64,000 bases of DNA from Pseudothermotoga sp. (GTDB taxonomy: Bacteria; Thermotogota; Thermotogae; Thermotogales; DSM-5069). The position numbers and the translations under genes are program-made. Below the pieces are notes generated by a model. That model ran no database searches. It saw only the letters and a list, made by a program, of their open reading frames with translations, and was not told where the DNA came from. This document shows positions 53,102 to 62,260 of the stretch, one piece after another (position 1 is the stretch's first letter; each line of letters opens with the position of its first letter). Location: positions 266,762-330,761 of the forward strand of contig JANXCS010000001.1 in assembly GCA_025060105.1 (NCBI GenBank), given 5' to 3'.

Positions 53102-54898
53102 GTGCGAAGGGGTTTACTCTTCTTGTTGGTCTCACTCGCGCTGATCTTCGTAGGAAGTCTCATCGCTCACTTGGTGCAAACAGACTTCGGACGTGTGCAG
53201 GTGAAAGAGGTTAGGATCGCAAACAAGGATGGTAGGATTCTCAGCGCTCTGCTGTTCATCCCAAAGGGCGTGAGCAGTGAGAAACCTGCACCTGCAGTTC
53301 TTACGATGCATGGTTATATCAACTCAAGGGAAACACAGAGTGGTTTCAACATCGAATTCGCGCGTAGGGGTTACGTGGTACTCGCGATGGATATGGCGGG
53401 GCATGGCTATTCCGAACAAGTCAAAGGAGGCCTTGCGAATCCCGCTCGCGGTGCGGACGACGGTTTACTTTATCTTGCGAGCTTACCGTTCGTCGACAAG
53501 AACAACATCGCCGTTGAGGGACATTCAATGGGTGGATGGTCCACGTTGAGCGCCGCCGGTAAATATCCAGATCTTGTTAAAACGGTCATTTTGGTGGGAT
53601 CTTCTTCCGAGACTTACGGTGCACCAAAAGTGATCGCTGAAACGAAGTTCAATTTTGCTGTGATTTTCAGTAAGTACGATGAATTCAGCAGGTTGATGTG
53701 GGGTGTAGAAAAAGCTAAAGATATCGTCAAAACGCAGAAACTCAAACTTGCCTTTGGTACACAGGAAGATGTGGTCCCTGGAAAGCTCTACGGTAGCTTC
53801 GAAAATGAATCGGCGAGGAAACTTTACATACCGAACTGTACGCATCCAGGTGATCATTTATCAACGGAAGCTATAGGTAATGCAATCGAATTCCTTCAAG
53901 ATTCCATCAAGCCACCTAAATACATCGATCCGAAGAATCAAATCTGGCCATGGAAGGAATTCGGCACACTCCTAGCGTTGATCGGAGCCATCATGTTTTT
54001 ACTCAGTTATGGCGCCTGTCTGTTGAACATGAATTACTTCTCTTCTCTCGTCTATAAGCCTGCTGTTTTCAGTTCAAAGAGCAAAGTACTGAGTACGATA
54101 ACCTGGTTCGTTGGATTTTTCCTCGTTACTGCGATACCTGCATTCACGTTCTTCAAATTCCAGCAACCTGGTGGAAAGACGCCAACATCGAATGCCTTTT
54201 GGCCACAGGCTTTGACGATAGGTTTTGCCCGGTGGGCGACGTTCAACGCACTGATCGCCATAGCTCTGTTCATCGTCTGGCACTTCGTCTATCACAGAAG
54301 AATCGGCGGTAACTTGGTCACTTACGGTCTTGCTACGAACATTGAGAAACCAAAGTTCAGGTTGACCAATCTGTGGAAAGCTTTTGCTCTATCGGTCTGC
54401 GTGGTGTTCGCAACCCACATCGTTCTTTCCATAGTTTACTGGGCGTTCAAAGTGGATTTTCGCTGGTGGGTTATCGCGCTCAAACCGATGGACTTCGCTC
54501 GGTTCTGGATATTCATCAAATTCTTACCACCGTTTGCATTGTTTGCTTTCGTGAATTCCTTGGTGTTGAACGGACAACTCAAAGCCAAGGAATTCAAAAA
54601 CGAAGCGGTTACCACCACCGTTTGGATGTTCTCCTCTGCCCTTGCGAACTGCCTTGGGATAGCTATTCTCGTTGCTCTGCAGGTTGGAAAGCTTCTCACG
54701 ACGGAAACACTGTACTTTCCAACCCAGCCACTGTTGGGAATTGTGGCCTATCAATTCGTTTTCTTGACAGCCGTGGCTGGGATGATATCCTCATTCTTCT
54801 ATCGCAGAACAGGAAGCATTTACGTCGGTGCGTTCGTCAATGCATTGTTTGTCACTTGGTACATAGTGGCTGGACAAGCCATACAGTTCGCAGGTTAA
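53102..54898 (+). CDS. Alpha/beta hydrolase fused to a polytopic membrane domain
   Basis: The 598-residue product has an N-terminal membrane helix (about 5-22), then a hydrolase domain (about 45-280) with VLTMHGYINSRETQSG, MAGHGYSEQ and the nucleophile elbow VEGHSMGGWS. The C-terminal ~300 residues hold about seven hydrophobic segments. The hydrolase active site probably lies outside the membrane if the first helix is an anchor. The start is the GTG at 53102 behind GAGGGGGTG; the frame is open upstream to 52988, but that part is the leader. The substrate is unknown. Confidence 0.8.
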   Translation: MRRGLLFLLVSLALIFVGSLIAHLVQTDFGRVQVKEVRIANKDGRILSALLFIPKGVSSEKPAPAVLTMHGYINSRETQSGFNIEFARRGYVVLAMDMAGHGYSEQVKGGLANPARGADDGLLYLASLPFVDKNNIAVEGHSMGGWSTLSAAGKYPDLVKTVILVGSSSETYGAPKVIAETKFNFAVIFSKYDEFSRLMWGVEKAKDIVKTQKLKLAFGTQEDVVPGKLYGSFENESARKLYIPNCTHPGDHLSTEAIGNAIEFLQDSIKPPKYIDPKNQIWPWKEFGTLLALIGAIMFLLSYGACLLNMNYFSSLVYKPAVFSSKSKVLSTITWFVGFFLVTAIPAFTFFKFQQPGGKTPTSNAFWPQALTIGFARWATFNALIAIALFIVWHFVYHRRIGGNLVTYGLATNIEKPKFRLTNLWKAFALSVCVVFATHIVLSIVYWAFKVDFRWWVIALKPMDFARFWIFIKFLPPFALFAFVNSLVLNGQLKAKEFKNEAVTTTVWMFSSALANCLGIAILVALQVGKLLTTETLYFPTQPLLGIVAYQFVFLTAVAGMISSFFYRRTGSIYVGAFVNALFVTWYIVAGQAIQFAG

Positions 54899-54920
54899 AT
54901 CAGTTTTTGTGTGAGATCCG

Positions 54921-54948
54921 GGCGTGCCGTGTGGAGGCACGCCTTTTT
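54921..54948 (+). terminator. Intrinsic terminator after the membrane hydrolase gene
   Basis: An 8-bp GGCGTGCC/GGCACGCC stem with a 7-base loop is followed by TTTTT, 22 nt after the stop codon. Confidence 0.85.
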
Positions 54949-54985
54949 GCTTTTTCGATATACGTAACATACTCAATTGTGCATT

Positions 54986-54994
54986 TGATATAAT
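54986..54994 (+). promoter_or_regulatory. Extended -10 promoter of the ABC sugar importer operon
   Basis: TGATATAAT (54986-54994) lies 31 nt before the binding-protein start. No clear -35 is visible at 16-18 nt spacing. The same extended -10 occurs before the chemoreceptor gene. Confidence 0.5.
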
Positions 54995-55025
54995 AAATCT
55001 GAACTGCCCCTCAGGAGGTGAAAGT

Positions 55026-56270
55026 ATGAAGAGGTTGTTATTTTTGGTGGCCGCCCTTGTTTGCATCGTAGTGATCGCTGGTGAAGTTTCGATCTGGAGC
55101 TGGAGGAGTCAGGACGCCGAGGTTTGGAAACAGGTGGAACAGGAACTCAGAAAGATGGGTAAAGACATCAAGATCAACTTCATGGCCATCACACCGACGG
55201 AGTACGACGCAAAAATCGCTGTGGCGCTGCAAACTGGTACTGGTCCAGACATTGTCTATTCCAGAAGGTTACCCGGTGGTCGAACTCAGACGATGATCGA
55301 GAACAAGCTGTATCTACCCGTCGATGAGTACGTAGACTTTTCAAATTTCTCTGAAACGATCCTCAAATCTGTGACTTATCAAGGTAAGAAGTACGGTGTG
55401 CCGTTCGCTGTGCAGGTGGTTGGGATATTCTACAACAAGGAATATTTTGACAAATTCAAGCTCAAAGAACCCGAGACTTGGGACGAACTCGTCGAAATCG
55501 CAAAAACTCTGAAAAAGAACGGTATAACACCATTCTTCATCCCTGGCAAAGAAGCTTGGACATTGACGATGCAACATGCGATGTGTGGAGTCAGTGTACT
55601 TGGACCTGAGTGGATCAAGAAACTCATCGACGGTGAAACGGACTTTTTGGATCCCAAGTTCACAGATTTGAACCGAAGGCTCAACGAATTGAAGGTCTAT
55701 TATCAGGATGGATTTCTTGCGAACGCCACCACCGATATGGACGCAGCTTTTGCCTTTGGCCAAGCAGCCATGGTTTTCTATGGAATTTGGGGATATCAGA
55801 ACTGGAGGAATTTGAACCCAGACATCAAAGTTGGATACTTCATGGTACCACCCCTTTCGAAGGATCGAAAACCTTACGCTTACGTTTATATGGATGGTGC
55901 AATAACGCTCACATCCAACGTGAAGAATCTACAAGATTCCATCGAGATACTCCGCTTCTGCGCAACACCGAAATTCGGCACCATCTTTACTAACATCACC
56001 CTCAACATTCCTGCTGTCTCTGGAGCACAACTGCCGAGAGATCCTCTGTTCGAAGAAGTCATGGAGGTTTATCAGAAGCACGCATCTCCTCACGTGTACT
56101 GGGTTGGTTCTGTGTTCGTCACTCAAAAACCTTCGCTTTACGATGACGTTCTGAGCCCTGGTATGCAGGAAATGTACGCTGGCAAGATCACTCCTGAAGA
56201 TCTCTCCAAGAAGGCTCAAGAAGCCATATCCCAGTGGTATGAGCCACTCAAAAAGAGGCTCGGAAAGTGA
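55026..56270 (+). CDS. ABC sugar transporter substrate-binding protein
   Basis: The 414-residue product starts at the ATG at 55026, behind GGAGGTGAAAGT. A signal peptide (MKRLLFLVAALVCIVVIAG) is followed by the bacterial solute-binding family 1 pattern: WSWRSQDAEVWKQVEQELR, GTGPDIVYSRR and YGVPFAVQVVGIFYNKEYF. No lipobox is evident. Family members bind mono- or oligosaccharides; the NamZ gene in the operon suggests a peptidoglycan-derived sugar. It heads importer, two permeases and namZ. Confidence 0.9.
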   Translation: MKRLLFLVAALVCIVVIAGEVSIWSWRSQDAEVWKQVEQELRKMGKDIKINFMAITPTEYDAKIAVALQTGTGPDIVYSRRLPGGRTQTMIENKLYLPVDEYVDFSNFSETILKSVTYQGKKYGVPFAVQVVGIFYNKEYFDKFKLKEPETWDELVEIAKTLKKNGITPFFIPGKEAWTLTMQHAMCGVSVLGPEWIKKLIDGETDFLDPKFTDLNRRLNELKVYYQDGFLANATTDMDAAFAFGQAAMVFYGIWGYQNWRNLNPDIKVGYFMVPPLSKDRKPYAYVYMDGAITLTSNVKNLQDSIEILRFCATPKFGTIFTNITLNIPAVSGAQLPRDPLFEEVMEVYQKHASPHVYWVGSVFVTQKPSLYDDVLSPGMQEMYAGKITPEDLSKKAQEAISQWYEPLKKRLGK

Positions 56271-56279
56271 ACGTGAACG

Positions 56280-56303
56280 CCCCAGCCGTAAGGCTGGGGT
56301 TTT
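56280..56303 (+). terminator. Partial terminator after the binding-protein gene
   Basis: An 8-bp CCCCAGCC/GGCTGGGG stem with GTAA loop is followed by TTTTC. It lies inside the operon, so it probably reduces permease expression relative to the binding protein. Confidence 0.75.
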
Positions 56304-56319
56304 CTTGAGGTGAAGAAGA

Positions 56320-57219
56320 ATGAAGGTGAAGGTGAGGTACGTTCTTTTGTTCATTGTTCCTGCGCTTGTGCTTTATTCTCTTTTCGTTGTTTATCCTCTG
56401 TTCGACAGTCTCGTTTTGAGTTTTTATTCCTGGAAAGGCGTTGGACCGAAAAATTTCGTGGGTTTGAAGAATTTCAAAGAAATGTTTTTTGGGGGATTCT
56501 CCAAAGAAGTTTTCAACGCCTTTTTTCACAACATCTATTTTTTCATCGTGGCATCTTCTCTCGAACTAGGGCTTGGTTTCTTGATAGCCTTTTTGCTTGC
56601 GAGTAAACTTGGAGGAGCGAAAGTTTTTCGAACGGTTGTCTACATGCCGAACATGATTCCGCTCGTCATCGTTGGTTTCATGTGGAATCTGTTTTTGAAT
56701 CCTCAAATTGGTCTGGTGAACAGTTTTCTCAAACTTGTCGGTTTGAAGAGCTTGGCAAGACCATGGTTGGGCGATCCAGCCACGGCATTGATGAGTATCA
56801 TTTTGGTCAACACTTGGAGGCACCTTGGCTTTTACGTGCTGGTCATATTGGCGGCGATGTTGAACATATCCCCCGATCTGATCGAAGCAGCTTACATAGA
56901 TGGTGCGAATAACTGGAAGATCGCTTCTAAGATAATTTTTCCTTTGGTTGTACCAACTTTCAGAACTTTGCTCATACTTCTGTTCATAGGTAGCTTCAAC
57001 GTTTTCGACATGGTTTATGCCATGACTGGTGTTCAAGCAGGACCTTTCAGGAGAACAGACGTTCTTGGTACGGTCTTTTACCGCACGGCGTTTGGGGGGC
57101 TCGGTAGCGCCTACATCGATATGGGACTCGGTGCCGCAGTTACGGTGTTCATCTTTGCAATCGTCATGCCACTTTCGATCCTCTATGTTTTTCTCGTCGA
57201 AAGAAGGGAAAGATCATGA
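56320..57219 (+). CDS. ABC sugar transporter permease (MalF-type)
   Basis: The 299-residue product has about six membrane helices. The EAA loop is LIEAAYIDGANNWKIASKIIFP, the contact site for the ATPase. The N-terminus LLFIVPALVLYSLFVVYPLFDSLVLSF is typical of MalF/UgpA-type permeases. No ATPase gene occurs in the operon, so a shared MsmK/UgpC-type ATPase must be made elsewhere. The ATG is behind GAGGTGAAG. Confidence 0.92.
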   Translation: MKVKVRYVLLFIVPALVLYSLFVVYPLFDSLVLSFYSWKGVGPKNFVGLKNFKEMFFGGFSKEVFNAFFHNIYFFIVASSLELGLGFLIAFLLASKLGGAKVFRTVVYMPNMIPLVIVGFMWNLFLNPQIGLVNSFLKLVGLKSLARPWLGDPATALMSIILVNTWRHLGFYVLVILAAMLNISPDLIEAAYIDGANNWKIASKIIFPLVVPTFRTLLILLFIGSFNVFDMVYAMTGVQAGPFRRTDVLGTVFYRTAFGGLGSAYIDMGLGAAVTVFIFAIVMPLSILYVFLVERRERS

Positions 57220-58043
57220 TCAGATTCGGCAAGATTGGAAAGCTTTTTTCTTATGTGTTTCTTTCCATATATGCTTTGATCATACTCGTTCCTTTCACGA
57301 TGATGGTTCTCAACTCTTTCAAAACCATGCGGGAGCTGTTTTTAAAACCTTTTTCACTACCGTCTAAGTTCAGTCCCGACAACTTCACCAAAGCTTGGAA
57401 GTTCGCCAACATCGGTGTAGGATATAGAAACAGCTTGTTTGTCGCAGGCGTCACGGTTTTGATAGTTGCAACGTTGGCGAGCATGTTCGCCTATATGGTC
57501 TCGAAATACGAATTCAATTTCAGAAGGACCATCTTTTTATATTCCATGTTGGGGCTCGCTCTGCCTGCAAGGCTTGCCGTCATACCCATATTCATCTTGC
57601 TCAGGAACATGGGATTGACGAACTCCTTGCTAGGATTGATCCTTGTTTACAGTTCGGTCAATTTACCGTTTTCGATTTTCATCCTCAAGAATTTCATCGA
57701 TGCGGTGCCGAACGAACTGTGCGAAGCTGCGCGTATAGATGGTGCGAATGTTGGATATATCTATTACAGAGTGATCCTTCCACTCATAAAACCGGCACTC
57801 TCCATAATAGCGATAGTCACCTTCGTCAACGTTTGGAACGATTTCTTCTTCCCATTGATCTTGATAAACGATCGTTCAAAAGCGACGATAACTCTAGCTG
57901 TATCCATTTTCTTCGGAGAATACTCAATCCAATGGCCACTCTTGTTTGCAGGATTGACACTCTCCATAGCTCCAACGGTGATAATGTTTTTGATCTTCTC
58001 ACGCTTCTTCATTGCTGGCATGACGCAGGGGGCGATCAAGTGA
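57216..58043 (+). CDS. ABC sugar transporter permease (MalG-type)
   Basis: The 275-residue product has about six helices, the EAA loop LCEAARIDGANVGYIYYRVILP and a C-terminal FSRFFIAGMTQGAIK, which is typical of MalG-like permeases. The start overlaps the previous stop by 4 nt (ATGA). It forms the channel with the first permease. Confidence 0.92.
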   Translation: MIRFGKIGKLFSYVFLSIYALIILVPFTMMVLNSFKTMRELFLKPFSLPSKFSPDNFTKAWKFANIGVGYRNSLFVAGVTVLIVATLASMFAYMVSKYEFNFRRTIFLYSMLGLALPARLAVIPIFILLRNMGLTNSLLGLILVYSSVNLPFSIFILKNFIDAVPNELCEAARIDGANVGYIYYRVILPLIKPALSIIAIVTFVNVWNDFFFPLILINDRSKATITLAVSIFFGEYSIQWPLLFAGLTLSIAPTVIMFLIFSRFFIAGMTQGAIK

Positions 58044-59203
58044 AAAAGAAGGTGAAACTCGGTTTGGACGTTTTTCTCGAGCGGTTCATCGATCGGTACA
58101 GAGGTTCGAGGGTGGGACTCGTCACCAACGCAACGGGTATCGACAGTGAATTGAGAAGGAACATAGACCTGTTCGTTGAAAAAGGTTTGAAACTTGTGAA
58201 GTTGTTTGGACCAGAGCACGGTGTGTTCACCGCCGCAGCTGACGGTGAGAAAGTTTCAGATTCAATTGAGCCAAGGTATGGTATCGTCGTCCATTCACTC
58301 TACGGTGACAGGATCAAACCCACACGAGAGATGATTTCCGATCTGGATGTTTTAATCTATGACATTCAAGATGTTGGTCTTAGATTCTACACTTACATTT
58401 ACACGATGGCTTACTGTATGGAAGAATGTGGAATAAGCAAAGTCAAGTTCATCGTTTTAGACAGGCCGAACCCTCTTTCAAGAAAAGTTGAGGGTCCAAC
58501 GATAAAAAGGGAGTTTGAAAGTTTCGTTGGAGGCTATGGACTAGCGCTCAGATACGGTCTGACTCCTGCAGAACTAGCGAATTATTTGAATCAACGATTC
58601 AGTATGAACGTAGAACTTGAAACTGTAACTATGGAGAACTACGATCCAGACGGCTATTACGACGAAACGAATTTGCTGTGGAACACACCTTCACCGAATT
58701 TACCTTCTTTTGAACATGCGGTCCTTTATGTGGGATTCTGCTTGCTTGAGGGTGTGAACGTTTCTGTGGGTCGTGGTACGACCCATCCGTTCAAGTACAT
58801 CGGAGCTCCTTGGATCGATTCTCAGCGCCTCTACAAAGAGATGAGGAAGTTTCATCACGATGGTGTTGCTTTCAGAGAAAGAACGTTTGTCCCCTACGCT
58901 TTCAAGTTGGCAGGTCAGGTTTGTCATGGTTTAGAGTTCTTCGTGTTGGACAAAAGGAGGATCAAACCACTCCACCTTGCGATAGATTTGATCGCCATCC
59001 TCAAAAGGATCCATCCGGACCAATTCAGATGGGACAGTTACGTGCACGATGAGACGGAGAGGTACTATTTCGATCTTCTCATCGGTGATGATCTTTACAG
59101 AAAAGCGATCGATGAAGGGGCCACGTCAAAAGATTTTGATAAAATCTGGAACGAAGAATCTCAACTTTTTGCCAGCATGGTAGAAGAATATAGACTCTAC
59201 TGA
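58040..59203 (+). CDS. namZ: DUF1343/NamZ-type exo-beta-N-acetylmuramidase (GH171), predicted cytoplasmic
   Basis: The GTG start at 58040 overlaps the permease stop (GTGA), giving 387 residues. The family signature is clear: VGLVTNATGIDSELRRNID, LFGPEHGVFTAAADGEKV, LIYDIQDVGLRFYTYIYTM, VLDRPNPLS, and VGRGTTHPFKYIGAPWID. The characterised B. subtilis NamZ removes MurNAc from the non-reducing end of peptidoglycan fragments. Known homologues are often secreted, but the N-terminus here (MKKKVKLGLDVFLERFID) has no signal peptide. With the importer it may cleave imported muropeptide sugars in the cytoplasm. The substrate is an inference. Confidence 0.85.
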   Translation: MKKKVKLGLDVFLERFIDRYRGSRVGLVTNATGIDSELRRNIDLFVEKGLKLVKLFGPEHGVFTAAADGEKVSDSIEPRYGIVVHSLYGDRIKPTREMISDLDVLIYDIQDVGLRFYTYIYTMAYCMEECGISKVKFIVLDRPNPLSRKVEGPTIKREFESFVGGYGLALRYGLTPAELANYLNQRFSMNVELETVTMENYDPDGYYDETNLLWNTPSPNLPSFEHAVLYVGFCLLEGVNVSVGRGTTHPFKYIGAPWIDSQRLYKEMRKFHHDGVAFRERTFVPYAFKLAGQVCHGLEFFVLDKRRIKPLHLAIDLIAILKRIHPDQFRWDSYVHDETERYYFDLLIGDDLYRKAIDEGATSKDFDKIWNEESQLFASMVEEYRLY

Positions 59204-59216
59204 GGAGGGTTCATCT

Positions 59217-60287
59217 TTGTCGATCGTTTATTTTACCGATATGAGCAGTAACAGCAACTTGAATTTGCTACAGAAGCTCGATATTTTGCTGGAAAAAATC
59301 GAGTTGAACTCCCTTGTGAAAAAGAACGAGTTCGTCGCCATAAAGTTGCATTTCGGGGAGTATGGGAACCTTTCTTTCGTGAGACCACAGTATTTGAAGA
59401 TCATCGTGGACAAGCTCAAGTTGACTGGTGCGAGGGTGTTCCTCACGGACGCCAACACGTTGTACGTGGGTCATCGTAGCAACGCGGTGGACCATCTTTT
59501 GAATGCCTATTTGAACGGTTTCACCATGGACGTGGTGGGAGCACCAATCATCATAGCCGACGGTTTGAAAGGTGGCGACTATGTACCTGTGAAAGTGAAT
59601 GGGAACTACATCAAGCAAGCGAAAATCGCTTCAGCCATAGCCCTCGCCGACGTTCTGATCTTCGTCACTCATTTCAAAGGTCACGAGCAGACTGGCTTCG
59701 GCGGAGCGTTGAAGAACGTCGGTATGGGTTGCGCTTCAAGGCAAGGAAAATTGGAACAACATTCGGATTCTAAACCCGAAGTTGAAGAGGATCACTGCGT
59801 GGCCTGTCGAACGTGTGAAAAATTCTGCCCCACAGGTGCGATGAGTGTATCCAAGGTGGCGAAGATAAATTACGAACTTTGTATTGGCTGTGGCCAATGT
59901 ATAGCCATGTGTAATTACGGTGCGGTGAATCCCGGTTGGGACAACTCAACAGAACTTTTGAGCAAAAAGATGGTCGAGTATGCGAAAGCCGTTTTGAAAG
60001 ACAAAAGAGCTGTTTTCATCAACTTCATCATGGATGTCTCTCCAGACTGCGATTGTTGGCATATGAACAGACCTGCCGTTGCACCGAATGTCGGTATCAC
60101 CATGAGTACAGATCCCGTTGCGATCGATCAAGCCAGCTTGGACTTGATCTTGAAATCAACACACGAAGATCCTTTCCTCAGAGCCCACCCAAATGTGCAT
60201 TGGGAAACGCAACTTTCCTATGCAGAACAGATAGGCCTTGGAAGTCGCAACTACGAACTTATAAAGATCGCATGCGACTTGCACTGA
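59217..60287 (+). CDS. DUF362-family iron-sulfur protein
   Basis: The 356-residue product starts at a TTG behind GAGGAGGG. DUF362 features are IKLHFGEYGN, TDANTLYVG, THFKGHEQTGFGGALKNVGMG and ASRQGKLEQH. Two 4Fe-4S cluster motifs follow (CVACRTCEKFCPTGA and CIGCGQCIAMCNYGA). It may transfer electrons; the DUF362 reaction is unknown. It is 13 nt after namZ and so co-transcribed with it. Confidence 0.85.
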   Translation: MSIVYFTDMSSNSNLNLLQKLDILLEKIELNSLVKKNEFVAIKLHFGEYGNLSFVRPQYLKIIVDKLKLTGARVFLTDANTLYVGHRSNAVDHLLNAYLNGFTMDVVGAPIIIADGLKGGDYVPVKVNGNYIKQAKIASAIALADVLIFVTHFKGHEQTGFGGALKNVGMGCASRQGKLEQHSDSKPEVEEDHCVACRTCEKFCPTGAMSVSKVAKINYELCIGCGQCIAMCNYGAVNPGWDNSTELLSKKMVEYAKAVLKDKRAVFINFIMDVSPDCDCWHMNRPAVAPNVGITMSTDPVAIDQASLDLILKSTHEDPFLRAHPNVHWETQLSYAEQIGLGSRNYELIKIACDLH

Positions 60288-60299
60288 ATTTTTCAAAAC

Positions 60300-60704
60300 T
60301 CATTGACAAAGTGGACAAGAAGTGGTGGTGAATCTCCAAACGGGGCCAGACGTTTTTGCACCCTTGTCGTCTTTAGCAACGATCCTCCAATAGTAAGTGG
60401 TACCCAAGTTCAACGTTCCAAGACTGTAACTTTTTTGAGTGGTGATCGTGGCCAAATTCGTTGGTGTTGGATCTGTGCCGAAGTAAACCTCGAACGTCAA
60501 TGGATCGAGATCTGGATCGCTACATTCCCAGCTCAGAATTACATTGTATCTGGATAAATTTTTGGCACCATCCACTGGGCTGGGACTACTCGGTACGTTG
60601 GGTGGATTGTTCTGGATTGTGTTATCGTTCTGCGGGACCATGCAGGAAAAAGTTGTGAAAAGTACAGCCACACAACAGATCAAAAGAAACAGTTGATTTT
60701 TCAC
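60300..60704 (-). CDS. Small lipoprotein with a fibronectin type III-like domain
   Basis: The 134-residue product starts from GTG at 60704 behind GGAGGTGGCGAAT. The N-terminus MKNQLFLLICCVAVLFTTFSC gives a type II signal peptide (lipobox TFSC). The rest is a short Asn/Pro/Ser linker and one beta-sandwich domain (VILSWECSDPDLDPLTFEVYFGT, then TYYWRIVAKDDKGAKTSGP) like fibronectin type III. It probably anchors to the outside of the cell membrane or the toga. Function is unknown. It is convergent with the DUF362 gene. Confidence 0.8.
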   Translation of the reverse strand: MKNQLFLLICCVAVLFTTFSCMVPQNDNTIQNNPPNVPSSPSPVDGAKNLSRYNVILSWECSDPDLDPLTFEVYFGTDPTPTNLATITTQKSYSLGTLNLGTTYYWRIVAKDDKGAKTSGPVWRFTTTSCPLCQ

Positions 60705-60849
60705 ATTCGCCACCTCCAAACAGGTATTTTTCTAGTTTAGTATAGCACATCTGTTCAGCACTATCACCTTCGCAAGCGAATGCGATGGTTTTGAACGAGC
60801 CTTTTCGGTTCGATCACGGTTGTCTTGATTCACCTCGTTTTCGATGGGC

Positions 60850-60879
60850 TTGCAAAGGTATTGACGAAGAAACTATACT
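60850..60879 (+). promoter_or_regulatory. Candidate promoter of the amidohydrolase gene
   Basis: -35 TTGCAA (60850-60855), an 18-nt spacer and -10 TATACT (60874-60879) lie 51 nt upstream of the start. The lipoprotein gene, on the other strand, has an extended -10 (TGCTATACT) upstream of it. Confidence 0.5.
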
Positions 60880-60929
60880 GGGTTATCATAACTAAAAAGT
60901 TCGCACTGCAAATCGAAGGAGGTGTTCGT

Positions 60930-62192
60930 GTGGATCGTTTCGCTCTGATCAACGCCACCGTGTTCGTTGGCAACGGCTCAATCGTAGAAAAAGGTGTCGT
61001 GCTCGTTGAGAAGGGACGCATCGTCAAAGTGGGAAAGTCTCAATCGATCTCGATCCCTGCCGATTTCACCAAGATCGATCTTTCGGATCGTTTCCTCATG
61101 CCAGGTTTGATCGATGCGCATTTGCATCTCACTGGTATGAGGAGCGGTGATTCGATCAAGGAGCATCTTTTAGTTCCTTACGAAACGCTCGTGGCCCGCG
61201 CAGTGAAGGATTTGGAATCTCTCATCAACGCTGGTTTCACCACGATCGCAGATGCGGGCGGATCCATCGCGGTGAATTTGAAAAAAGCCGTACAAGAGAA
61301 GACGATCTTGGGACCAAGGATCGTAGCGGCGGGTCATTCGCTTTCGCAGACCTTTGGACACGGAGATGCTCACTATCTGCCCATCGATTATGTTGATCCG
61401 AGAAATTCGAAATTCAAAACACCTTTTGGTTCACTGATCTGCGATGGTGTGGATGAATGTCGCAAGGCTGCCAGGTATGCCCTTCGTTGTGGTGCAGACT
61501 TCATCAAGATCATGTCGACAGGTGGTGTGCTTTCCGAGCGCGACAGACCTGAGTACATCCAATTCACCAGAGAAGAGATCGAAGCGATCGTCCAAGAAGC
61601 GAGGCATGCCAACAAGTTCGTTCATGCCCATGCACAAGGTACAGAAGGCATTAAAAATGCGCTCCTTGCCGGTGTGAAGGTGATCGCACACGGAATATAC
61701 ATAGACGAAGAATGCTGTGAGATAGCGAAGAAACTAGATGCCATAGTCGTTCCGACACTCTCCATAGTCGAGCACATCATGCGCTATGGAAGAGAGATCG
61801 GTATTCCAGAATGGGGTCTCAAAAAATCTGAAGAGGTTTACAGGGCGCACGTTGAAAACATCAAATTGGCTTATCAACGTGGTGTGAAGCTCGCAACGGG
61901 TACAGACTTCCTTGGAGGTGTTAAGGCTTTCAAGCAGGGTGACAACGCACTCGAAATCGTTCTGTTTGTCGAAAAGCTCGGCATGAAACCCGAAGAAGCC
62001 TTGATCTCGGCCACAAAGATTGCCGCAGAAGCGGTTGGCTTGGCGAAGCAGGTGGGTACGATAGAGGAAGGTAAATTTGCAGATCTGATAGTTCTGAATG
62101 AAAATCCCATCGAGAACGTTGAGACACTTTTGAATGAAAAGAACGTTTCTTTGGTCGTGAAAGAGGGAGAAATAGTTAAGAAAACCATTTGA
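60930..62192 (+). CDS. Amidohydrolase (imidazolonepropionase/prolidase-like, COG1228)
   Basis: The 420-residue product starts from the GTG at 60930 behind GGAGGTGTTC. Metal-binding motifs are MPGLIDAHLHLTG (HxH), IKIMSTGGVLSERDRPEY (carboxylated Lys region), FVHAHAQGTEGI, VIAHGIYID and LATGTDFLGG. Members near this group hydrolyse Xaa-Pro dipeptides or other amide bonds; the substrate is not clear. It is followed by gckA after a 140-nt gap that contains a palindrome. Confidence 0.85.
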   Translation: MDRFALINATVFVGNGSIVEKGVVLVEKGRIVKVGKSQSISIPADFTKIDLSDRFLMPGLIDAHLHLTGMRSGDSIKEHLLVPYETLVARAVKDLESLINAGFTTIADAGGSIAVNLKKAVQEKTILGPRIVAAGHSLSQTFGHGDAHYLPIDYVDPRNSKFKTPFGSLICDGVDECRKAARYALRCGADFIKIMSTGGVLSERDRPEYIQFTREEIEAIVQEARHANKFVHAHAQGTEGIKNALLAGVKVIAHGIYIDEECCEIAKKLDAIVVPTLSIVEHIMRYGREIGIPEWGLKKSEEVYRAHVENIKLAYQRGVKLATGTDFLGGVKAFKQGDNALEIVLFVEKLGMKPEEALISATKIAAEAVGLAKQVGTIEEGKFADLIVLNENPIENVETLLNEKNVSLVVKEGEIVKKTI

Positions 62193-62247
62193 AGCGTTTT
62201 GGGGCCGTGTCCACTCTGCACTGCATCAGATCGATTCAAGTTGTTAT

Positions 62248-62260
62248 CGTTCGACGAACG
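62248..62260 (+). promoter_or_regulatory. 13-bp palindrome upstream of gckA (possible operator)
   Basis: CGTTCG-A-CGAACG is a perfect inverted repeat with 6-bp arms, 72 nt upstream of gckA. TACAAT (62279-62284) nearby could be the -10. A GCCGTGT...ACACGGC pair (62203-62209, 62263-62269) surrounds it. Confidence 0.35.
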
